Below are positions 31,788 to 38,412 of a DNA stretch of 38,412 nucleotides, piece after piece (positions within the stretch are counted from its first letter, which is position 1; each line of letters begins with the position of its first letter). Source of the DNA: Bacteroidales bacterium KA00251 (lineage in GTDB: Bacteria; Bacteroidota; Bacteroidia; Bacteroidales; Porphyromonadaceae). Where the stretch lies: positions 147,476-185,887 of the forward strand of contig KQ959277.1 in NCBI GenBank assembly GCA_001552775.1, read 5' to 3'. The notes below the pieces were generated by a model, which was not told where the DNA came from, did no database searches, and was given only the letters and a program-made list of their open reading frames with translations. The translations under genes were made by a program, and so were the position numbers.

Positions 31788-32879
31788 ATGGAAAAGAATG
31801 CTAAAATCTTTGTAGCAGGACATCGAGGACTTGTAGGCTCAGCTATTCTTACTAAGCTACATGAGGCAGGATATACCTGCTTAATTACTCGTAGTCATAG
31901 TGAGCTCGACCTTACCAACCAGCAGGCGACACAAGATTTTTTCGATGCCGAAGAGCCTGAATATGTGTTTCTAGCGGCTGCTTTTGTCGGTGGTATCCTT
32001 GCCAATTCACACTATCGAGCAGACTTTATTTTCAATAACCTTGCCATACAGCAAAATGTGATAGGGGAGAGCTTTCGCCATGGAGTGAAAAAGCTTCTCT
32101 TCTTAGGTAGTAGTTGCATTTATCCTAGACTTGCACCGCAACCTATACGTGAAGACGCTCTCCTTACAGGACCACTTGAAGAAACGAATGAGCCTTATGC
32201 TATTGCTAAAATAGCCGGTATAAAAATGTGTGAAAGTTTCAACGAGCAATATGATACCGAATATCTTTCGGTAATGCCTACCAATCTTTATGGTCCTAAC
32301 GACAATTTTGACCTTCAGCGAAGTCACCTTTTGCCAGCTATTCTTCGAAAAATGCACTTAGCCAAAATGGTAGGCGATGGAAATTTTGATGCCATACGAA
32401 GAGATCTTAGCCAGCATCCCATTGAAAATCTTGAAGTGATCAATCCTTCAGATCAGCAGATTCGCGAAGGACTTGCCTATTTTGGTATTACACCTGAACG
32501 ACTTACTCTATGGGGTACAGGTACGCCACGTCGGGAAATGATGTGGAGTCTAGACATGGCAGAAGCCTCTCTTTTCGTTATGGAGCAGGTCTCAAAAGAA
32601 ATGCTTGCAGGTGGGCACTCCGCAATCTCTCTTGCCAATAGTCACCTCAATGTGGGTACTGGAGTTGAACACACGATCGCTGAGATCGCAGAAATGGTAA
32701 AAAGGGAGGTGGGCTATGAAGGAGAGATCGCTTTTGATCATGAGAAGCCCGATGGTACTCCTCGTAAATTACTTGATGTAAGCAGAATAAATGCTCTAGG
32801 GTGGAAAGCTCACACCTCTCTAGAGGAGGGAATCAAGAAGTACTACGAGTGGTATCTCTCCTCCCCTTGCTACAATTAG
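31788..32879 (+). CDS. fcl: GDP-L-fucose synthase
   Basis: The 363-residue epimerase/reductase makes GDP-L-fucose from the gmd product with NADPH. It has FVAGHRGLVGSAI, LAAAFVGGILANS, FLGSSCIYPRLAPQPI and the catalytic Y of NEPYAIAKIAGIK, and MPTNLYGPNDNFD, all characteristic of Fcl. It starts 11 bp after gmd, so the pathway pair is in one transcript. The product can feed fucosylation of surface polysaccharide or glycoproteins, a known feature of Bacteroidales. Confidence 0.97.
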   Translation: MEKNAKIFVAGHRGLVGSAILTKLHEAGYTCLITRSHSELDLTNQQATQDFFDAEEPEYVFLAAAFVGGILANSHYRADFIFNNLAIQQNVIGESFRHGVKKLLFLGSSCIYPRLAPQPIREDALLTGPLEETNEPYAIAKIAGIKMCESFNEQYDTEYLSVMPTNLYGPNDNFDLQRSHLLPAILRKMHLAKMVGDGNFDAIRRDLSQHPIENLEVINPSDQQIREGLAYFGITPERLTLWGTGTPRREMMWSLDMAEASLFVMEQVSKEMLAGGHSAISLANSHLNVGTGVEHTIAEIAEMVKREVGYEGEIAFDHEKPDGTPRKLLDVSRINALGWKAHTSLEEGIKKYYEWYLSSPCYN

Positions 32880-32891
32880 AAAGATGTGCCT

Positions 32892-34190
32892 ATGACGAAA
32901 GAATTGCAAGATAGGTGTCTCGAGTTGATACGGAAAGAAGTGGTACCAGCTACAGGGTGTACTGAACCTGTAGCCGTAGCTCTTGCGGCTGCAAGAGCCT
33001 CTAAGCAACTCTCCTCAGAGGCTACGGTGGTGGATATCTACCTTAGTGCGAATATGCTGAAAAATGCTATGGGAGTGGGTATCCCTGGAACTGGTATGAT
33101 AGGACTACCTATAGCCGTAGCTCTTGGCCTAATCCTAGCAAATCCAGAGAAGGAACTGTCTGTATTAGATACTTTCACAAAAGAAGAACTGGCAAGAGCA
33201 AAAGAAATTGTAGACAGTAAGCGGATCCGAATCCAACACAAGCTTGGGAATGTAGATAAACTCTACATAGAGGTAAACCTTGAAGATGCAGTGGACAACA
33301 AGGTGTCTGTGATCATAGAGGGGGACCATCGTAATATATGCTTTGTACAGCACAACGACAATATAATAGTTGACAATAGAAAAAAAACAAAGAGACAAGA
33401 GCTGTCTACCTCTGCTGAAGAAGACGAACTAGCCCTCAATTTTGACTTAGTCTATCGCTTTGCTACAGAAACCCCACTAGAGCGAATTGAGTTTATTACA
33501 CAAGCTGTGGAGCTCAACCGTACCATTGCAGAGTACTCTTTAAACTCAAGTTTAGGACATGAGGTGGGACGAGTAATCAAGAGTGAAGAGGGGCGTCGCT
33601 TTATGGGTGATACTGTCTTTACAGATATGCTTATTTATACAGGTGCCGCATGTGATGCTCGTATGGATGGAGCTCCTTTGGCTGTGATGAGCAATTCGGG
33701 CAGTGGTAATCAGGGTATCACCGCAACACTCCCCGTGTGGGCCTTTGCCCATAGAGAAGACTCCTCTTTTGAGGCTACTGTAAGAGCTCTTACATTGAGT
33801 AGCCTCATGGTGATTTACATCAAGCAAAAGCTAGGGAGGCTCTCTGCTCTATGTGGATGTGTAGTAGCTGCTACTGGGTCTAGCTGTGGAATAACTTATT
33901 TAATGGGGGGAACAAAGCTACAGATCACTTATGCAATTAAAAATATGGTGGGCAATATTACTGGGATGCTCTGCGATGGAGCCAAGCCTAGCTGTAGTAT
34001 GAAAGTGTCAAGCGGTGTATCCTCTGCCATGCTTTCGGCTCTTCTTGCCATGAAGAACCAAGTGGTTACAGCACAAGAAGGAATTGTAGACAACGACGTA
34101 GACAAGACCATCGACAACCTCACTGCTATAGGACGAGAAAGTATGAATGAAACCGACAAACTGGTGCTCGAGATAATGACTACAAAATAG
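32892..34190 (+). CDS. cyuA: L-cysteine desulfidase family protein (CyuA / UPF0597)
   Basis: The 432-residue protein belongs to the UPF0597/CyuA family, whose characterised members break L-cysteine into pyruvate, ammonia and sulfide with an iron-sulfur cluster. The conserved segments PATGCTEPVAVALAAA, MGVGIPGTGMIGLPIA, SNSGSGNQGITATLPV, CGCVVAATGSSCGITYLMGG and MLCDGAKPSCSMKV are all present, with cysteines that could hold the cluster. The ATG at 32892 is preferred over the GTG two codons before. It follows fcl by 12 bp in the same transcript, although it has no obvious link to sugars. Serine or another amino-acid substrate is possible. Confidence 0.85.
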   Translation: MTKELQDRCLELIRKEVVPATGCTEPVAVALAAARASKQLSSEATVVDIYLSANMLKNAMGVGIPGTGMIGLPIAVALGLILANPEKELSVLDTFTKEELARAKEIVDSKRIRIQHKLGNVDKLYIEVNLEDAVDNKVSVIIEGDHRNICFVQHNDNIIVDNRKKTKRQELSTSAEEDELALNFDLVYRFATETPLERIEFITQAVELNRTIAEYSLNSSLGHEVGRVIKSEEGRRFMGDTVFTDMLIYTGAACDARMDGAPLAVMSNSGSGNQGITATLPVWAFAHREDSSFEATVRALTLSSLMVIYIKQKLGRLSALCGCVVAATGSSCGITYLMGGTKLQITYAIKNMVGNITGMLCDGAKPSCSMKVSSGVSSAMLSALLAMKNQVVTAQEGIVDNDVDKTIDNLTAIGRESMNETDKLVLEIMTTK

Positions 34191-34241
34191 GCCTAGTCCC
34201 TCTAAGAAAAACGCAAATAGTTACATTCTAATAAAGTTGCA

Positions 34242-35954
34242 ATGATACAGCAAAAGAATAGTCTCAATCCAACGATACAGAAGAGTTCTCTCTCTCTCTC
34301 CACTTTTATTCGCCAGATGCTTCGTGGGTGGCCATGGTTTTTAGTGGCCTTTATACTTTTTGTCCTTATTTCTCTTTGGATTTCATCCAATCTCCAACTA
34401 GGAGTGGCCGAGTATAAAATGACAATCATGAGCCGCTATAAAGATCTTAGTAAAGAGATAAGGACCAATAATGGCGACAAAGACTATATTTGGGATAAGG
34501 AGCCTCCCTATTCTGTAGAGCAACTTTATGGTTTTTTGCTTTCTTCTGATATTATATACAAAGCAGGAAAGCAAGTGGGATTTGATGTGGATTACTCACA
34601 AAGGAAAAGGCTTCGCACCTACGATGTATACAACAACCTACCTTTCAAACTTTTTTTTCTTGATGCCTATGACAATGACACCTTCACGCTCACTGCTCAC
34701 TGGGGAAAGGAAGGTGTACACTTGTCGCAATTGAATGGTATCTTTAGAGGAGCCCCTATCTCTGCATACTATTCTTTTTCTAGTACGATAGCCTTAGGAG
34801 ATACTATTGATTCCCCAATCGGTAGAATTGTATGTAAAGAGCAGCCCGTATCGGAAAAGTATCCTCCCACATCACTTGATCTTGCTCGTCCTATTATAGT
34901 GAAAAAAATAGACGCCAATCGAGCTCTGACTCTCTTTGACAAAGATATGGACTTGAAGCGATCTGAAGAAAAATCGCTTACTGTATTTATGTCGGTAGCT
35001 GGTAGTGCTAGAAGAGTAATAGAGGTGATGGAGGCAATGATAGAGGTATGCGATGAACAGGTAAAAAGCGAATTGATGGAAGATCTTGAAGAGCAAAGTC
35101 GTTTTCTCAAGGAGTCTCTTCGCCATATTGATACAATCGCTTTGCCTTTGGAAGCTAAAAATAAAGAACGTGCTATGATTGCTGAAAGTCTCATGCGAAA
35201 CGAAACTAATAGGAGTGCGCTTGACCTCAAGAAAGTAATCACCGTAACCGATCCTCCAGTGGCTCGTCCTGCAAGCTCTGCTACGGGATATTTTAGAATT
35301 ATACTTTTTGTCCTACTAATGACTGTCGCGCTGCTTGGGGTTTACTATACGCGGATCATGAAAAAAAGCCTTTTTAGCAGAGAGCAGATGCCTCTAATTT
35401 TGCAAAGAAAACTCTTTGGACCTTTTCATTATAAACCCAAACAAAGTGAAAGTACATTTGAAAAGAGCGTGCTTTCTATTGATCCGTTACGGATAGCCTA
35501 CGAAGGAGCTACAAGCCTCTTCGTATCTTCATGCGACAAGCCTCGAGAAATGCTTTGGCTCACCTCCCTTTTGGCCACCAATTTCTCTCGATCTGGTAGA
35601 CGAGTTGTACGCTTGCATTATCATACAGAAGGAAATAATCCTCCCAAAGGATGCCAAAGTATTGTCGTAAAATCGGGCTACATAGGGGGAGATGCCTTTT
35701 GGAAAGATCTTTCAACTCTGCGAGAAAGCTTTGGAAGAGAAAGTCTTATCGTAATCTCGGCGGACTGCGACTTGCAGCGTCAACTTCTTCCGTTCTTTAG
35801 CGACATCCTCTTTGTGGTCGTGCGAGAAAAGAGCTCCACGAAATGGATCAATGAGTTTGCTTCTTTGGTAGAAGATCGAATGCATACAGATGTCGAGTGT
35901 CATATAGCCACTGCTTGGGTAGATCTTTCTCTCTTTACAAGCACAAGAAAATAA
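34242..35954 (+). CDS. Wzz/Wzc-like polysaccharide chain-length protein with degenerate kinase domain
   Basis: The 570-residue protein has a membrane helix near residues 31-49, a periplasmic region with coiled coils (about 230-330) and a second helix near 350-369, the topology of polysaccharide co-polymerases. The cytoplasmic C-terminus from about 400 has the outline of a bacterial tyrosine-kinase fold (SSCDKPREMLWLTSLLATNFSRSGRRVVRL) but no Walker A lysine motif and no tyrosine cluster, so it is unlikely to phosphorylate. I infer a role in length control of a capsule or O-antigen-like polymer. No polymerase or flippase is in the window, so these would be elsewhere. Confidence 0.75.
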   Translation: MIQQKNSLNPTIQKSSLSLSTFIRQMLRGWPWFLVAFILFVLISLWISSNLQLGVAEYKMTIMSRYKDLSKEIRTNNGDKDYIWDKEPPYSVEQLYGFLLSSDIIYKAGKQVGFDVDYSQRKRLRTYDVYNNLPFKLFFLDAYDNDTFTLTAHWGKEGVHLSQLNGIFRGAPISAYYSFSSTIALGDTIDSPIGRIVCKEQPVSEKYPPTSLDLARPIIVKKIDANRALTLFDKDMDLKRSEEKSLTVFMSVAGSARRVIEVMEAMIEVCDEQVKSELMEDLEEQSRFLKESLRHIDTIALPLEAKNKERAMIAESLMRNETNRSALDLKKVITVTDPPVARPASSATGYFRIILFVLLMTVALLGVYYTRIMKKSLFSREQMPLILQRKLFGPFHYKPKQSESTFEKSVLSIDPLRIAYEGATSLFVSSCDKPREMLWLTSLLATNFSRSGRRVVRLHYHTEGNNPPKGCQSIVVKSGYIGGDAFWKDLSTLRESFGRESLIVISADCDLQRQLLPFFSDILFVVVREKSSTKWINEFASLVEDRMHTDVECHIATAWVDLSLFTSTRK

Positions 35955-35979
35955 TCCATGCCACGAGAGGCTCAATGCT

Positions 35980-37158
35980 ATGGCAATCATTAGAAGTATC
36001 CTTGATACAGACCTCTATAAGCTAACTACGAGCTACGCTTATTTCCATCTCTTCCCTCATGCAATGGGAAACTTTCGGTTTATTGACCGACAAAACCTTT
36101 CCTACCCGAAAGGCTTTGACAAGTTGCTCCAAGACGAGATAGAGGCAATGTCTCACCTCGCTCTAAAGGAGTCTGAGGCTAGTTTTATTTCTAGCCAGAT
36201 GCCCTATATTCCGCCTACCTATATTGACTTCTTGCGTGGCTTTCGATTTAATCCCCAAGAGATCTCTATTCAACTCAGTAGCGAAGGTCATCTCTCCATT
36301 GAAGCCACAGGCCCTCTTTATCGTGTAACTCTATGGGAAACTCCAATTCTTGCACTTGTCAGCGAGCTTTACTATAAAGCTGTGGGTGCGGTGTACGATC
36401 CGATTTACCTTGCAAAGGTTACAGAGGAGAAAGCAGTTGCCTTATTGGAGCATGGGCTTTCAGTCTCTCTTTTTGGTATGAGAAGGCGATTTAGCTATGA
36501 GGTGGAGGACTTTGTAACAAAGTGTCTAAAGGAAAAAGCAAAAACTGCTCTTTATGGCACGAGCAACGTACACTTTGCTCAAAAGTATCATTTGAAAGTA
36601 TCGGGCACGCATCCTCATGAGTGGATCCAATTCCATGGAGCTATGTATGGCTACAAGATGGCCAACTATATGTCAATGGAGGATTGGATCGCTGTCTATG
36701 ATGGGGACTTGGGAACCGTGCTCACCGACACTTATACGACCGATGTTTTTCTTCGTAATTTTAGCAAAAAACATGCTCACTTATATTCTAGTCTGAGGCA
36801 TGATAGTGGAGATCCTTTCATGTATATTGATAAGGTGATTCAGCGCTATAAGGAGTTGAGGGTTGACCCCAAAACGAAGTTTATTATATTTAGTGATAGC
36901 CTTGATGTGAATAAGGCTCTCGAAATAAAGCAAGCTTGTGAGGGTAAAATCGCTTGTTCTTTTGGCATAGGTACTCACCTTACCAATGATACCAATAGTG
37001 GATATCCTCCTTGCAATATTGTGATGAAATTGTGGCGGTGCAAGATGACTCCCAAAGAGAATTGGACAAACTGTGTGAAGCTCTCTGATGATGTGGGAAA
37101 AAATACTGGAGATCTTGAAGAAATACGACTTGCAAAAGAAACTCTTGCGCTTGCCTAG
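35980..37158 (+). CDS. pncB: nicotinate phosphoribosyltransferase
   Basis: The 392-residue enzyme converts nicotinate and PRPP to nicotinate mononucleotide. Family features include SILDTDLYKLTTSYAYFHLFP, FRFIDRQ, SLFGMRRRFS, SGTHPHEWIQFHGAMYGY and HDSGDP, FSDSLD and FGIGTHLTND, with the active-site histidine in the GTHPHEW segment. It starts 25 bp after the chain-length gene and 17 bp before nadD, so salvage of niacin to NAD is encoded as a pair. Confidence 0.96.
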   Translation: MAIIRSILDTDLYKLTTSYAYFHLFPHAMGNFRFIDRQNLSYPKGFDKLLQDEIEAMSHLALKESEASFISSQMPYIPPTYIDFLRGFRFNPQEISIQLSSEGHLSIEATGPLYRVTLWETPILALVSELYYKAVGAVYDPIYLAKVTEEKAVALLEHGLSVSLFGMRRRFSYEVEDFVTKCLKEKAKTALYGTSNVHFAQKYHLKVSGTHPHEWIQFHGAMYGYKMANYMSMEDWIAVYDGDLGTVLTDTYTTDVFLRNFSKKHAHLYSSLRHDSGDPFMYIDKVIQRYKELRVDPKTKFIIFSDSLDVNKALEIKQACEGKIACSFGIGTHLTNDTNSGYPPCNIVMKLWRCKMTPKENWTNCVKLSDDVGKNTGDLEEIRLAKETLALA

Positions 37159-37175
37159 CTCTACTTGTTCACTCT

Positions 37176-37775
37176 ATGACTCCTCAAAATAAAAAGCGGA
37201 TTGCTCTTTTTGGTGGCACTTTCGATCCTCTTCATATAGGACATATGGCACTTGCCAACATAGTTTATTACAGCTCTCCCTTACCGCTTGAAGGAGTCTG
37301 TCTAGTGCCTACGATTCAGAATCCCCTCAAAAAAGAGGGAGAAAGTTTGCTATCCTTTGATTTCCGTTGTCAGATGATAAAGAGTGCTATAAGTAGGGAT
37401 CGCCGATTTTTCTATAGTCGCTTGGAGGAGCAGCTTCCTTCTCCCCACTATACTTACGACCTATTGGAGGCTTTTACGCGCCGTCACCCCGATATTACTT
37501 TTGTCCTTCTTATTGGTTCTGACAACTGGCTCAATATTTCCAAGTGGTACAGATATAAAGAACTCATTGAGCAGTATGAAATACTCATTTACCCTCGACG
37601 AGGATACGACATCAATGAAGATACTCTTCCCTCTAATGTCTATTTTCTAAAGGGACTTCCTCTCATTGAGATTTGCTCCACAGCTATAAGAGAGGGTGTA
37701 AAAAGAGGAGAAGACCTTCGCTTTTTAATCCCTACACCAGAGCTTTTTCCTCTTTTGAGAAGAGAAGTTCGTTAG
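37176..37775 (+). CDS. nadD: nicotinate-nucleotide adenylyltransferase
   Basis: The 199-residue enzyme adenylylates nicotinate mononucleotide to deamido-NAD. It has the nucleotidyltransferase signature GGTFDPLHIGHMALAN and the variant STAIREGV at the C-terminus for the usual ISSTxIR. It follows pncB and completes two successive steps of NAD synthesis. Confidence 0.96.
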   Translation: MTPQNKKRIALFGGTFDPLHIGHMALANIVYYSSPLPLEGVCLVPTIQNPLKKEGESLLSFDFRCQMIKSAISRDRRFFYSRLEEQLPSPHYTYDLLEAFTRRHPDITFVLLIGSDNWLNISKWYRYKELIEQYEILIYPRRGYDINEDTLPSNVYFLKGLPLIEICSTAIREGVKRGEDLRFLIPTPELFPLLRREVR

Positions 37776-37803
37776 TTTCTTTCTCCATACAATTACTCAA
37801 TTT

Positions 37804-38208
37804 ATGAAAGTGCAAGAAAAAAACGAATCCCATGCAGTTCTTCTTCTCACATATCGTTCTAGCCAGGAGGCTGAAGAGGTACTTGCTCTACTAAAGGAGA
37901 ATGGAATACCAGCCTTTGTGGAATCTTACTACAGTAACCTAATTTTAGGATCAGTCATTGACGTAGGAGGAGCTAGACTTATGGTCGACAGTAGATGGGC
38001 TAAAGAAGCGGTAGACCTCTTGAATCAAAATGGACTTGAAGTACCCCATCCAGAAAAGAGTACGGCCGGAAAGATAAGTTCCTTTGCAGATAAAAGTGCT
38101 CTCTTGAAAAAGGTTAAAAAGAAATATAGACTCCCGTTACTGCTAGTTTGTGGAATTATCCTCATTTTATTGCTCGTTGTTTTTTCTTACCTTTTCTTCT
38201 TTAGTTAA
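37804..38208 (+). CDS. DUF2007-domain membrane protein
   Basis: The 134-residue protein starts with a DUF2007-type fold (VLLLTYRSSQEAEEVLALLKENGIPAFVES, GGARLMVDSRWAKEAVDLL), thought to be a small sensory or interaction module, and ends with one hydrophobic helix (LPLLLVCGIILILLLVVFSYLFFF). It is probably anchored in the inner membrane with the domain in the cytoplasm. Substrate and role are unknown. It is the last gene before a strong terminator. Confidence 0.8.
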   Translation: MKVQEKNESHAVLLLTYRSSQEAEEVLALLKENGIPAFVESYYSNLILGSVIDVGGARLMVDSRWAKEAVDLLNQNGLEVPHPEKSTAGKISSFADKSALLKKVKKKYRLPLLLVCGIILILLLVVFSYLFFFS

Positions 38209-38280
38209 TTGCAATCCAATATAGATGCATTTCTAGTGGAGAATGTAGCTATAAATTCAACGATCGTATTCTTCCCCTAA

Positions 38281-38317
38281 AAAAATGGAGCTACTCGCTT
38301 TGAGTAGCTCCATTTTT
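38281..38317 (+). terminator. Rho-independent terminator of the gmd-to-DUF2007 operon
   Basis: AAAAATGGAGCTACTC (38281-38296) pairs perfectly with GAGTAGCTCCATTTTT (38302-38317). It works in both directions. Confidence 0.93.
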
Positions 38318-38360
38318 GATTAAAATGATATATATAGATGGTCTATATAAAAGTCTAGTT

Positions 38361-38412
38361 GAGACTGTTGCATAAAGACGAATCGCTGTGTTGCTTTCGG
38401 GATTCGGCTTTG
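38361..38412. mobile_element. possible terminal edge of an insertion sequence
   Basis: The sequence GAGACTGTTGCATAAAG at 38361-38377 resembles terminal repeats of IS5-like elements known in Porphyromonas (GAGACTGTTGCAAAA type). No transposase is in the window because it ends here, so this rests on the end motif alone. Confidence 0.4.

Overview
The window reads as Bacteroidales DNA, probably from Porphyromonas or a close relative. This is an inference from the -7 promoter boxes of the form TAnnTTTG, from CTnDOT-type mobile-element genes, and from the protein families present. It has two halves. Bases 1 to about 25,250 are a mosaic of mobile-element DNA, and from the tRNA-Ser(GCU) gene (25251-25337, minus strand) to the right end it is ordinary chromosome carrying polysaccharide and NAD genes.

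The far left (1-900) is an older element remnant: a small membrane protein, a DUF1896 protein and the C-terminal stub of a tyrosine integrase. Two tandem tyrosine recombinases and a small DNA-binding-like protein (1151-3962) then open a second element. It carries an iron-piracy-like cassette (4020-12359): two fused permease-ATPase ABC half-transporters on the minus strand, and divergently a TonB-dependent receptor, a beta-propeller-like lipoprotein and an AraC regulator. Both divergent promoters, and a third before a small 77-aa gene after the regulator, share the box GGGTTATTT exactly 18 nt upstream of a -7 element. This looks like the AraC regulon written in the DNA.

From 12.7 to 14.9 kb only scars of a CTnDOT-like conjugation region remain: an rteC tail, a mobA-type relaxosome protein, a DUF3408 (TraB-type) protein and a piece of lysozyme. 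The relaxase and the main tra block are missing. The element can therefore not be self-transmissible, though it may keep an oriT.

From 14.9 to 25 kb the cargo looks like a defence island: an 858-aa PHP-domain plus SMC-like ATPase protein (TrlF-like), a frameshifted HNH endonuclease, a two-gene operon of a DUF4238 protein and a PD-(D/E)xK nuclease protein, a truncated AbiEii-type toxin behind an intact palindromic promoter, a hypothetical protein and a relaxase-like fragment. Between them lie repeats, including a 16-bp perfect inverted repeat bounding about 360 bp and a dispersed motif in three copies.

The chromosomal half holds an initiating sugar-phosphate transferase, rmlA, rmlB, a family 2 glycosyltransferase, a zinc-ribbon plus FHA protein coupled by a 4-base overlap to gmd, then fcl, a cysteine desulfidase-family gene, a Wzz/Wzc-like chain-length protein with a degenerate kinase domain, pncB, nadD and a DUF2007 membrane protein, ending at a strong terminator. 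Together they make activated sugars (dTDP-4-keto-6-deoxyglucose and GDP-L-fucose), start and extend a surface polysaccharide, and salvage nicotinate. The last about 50 bases look like the edge of an insertion sequence.
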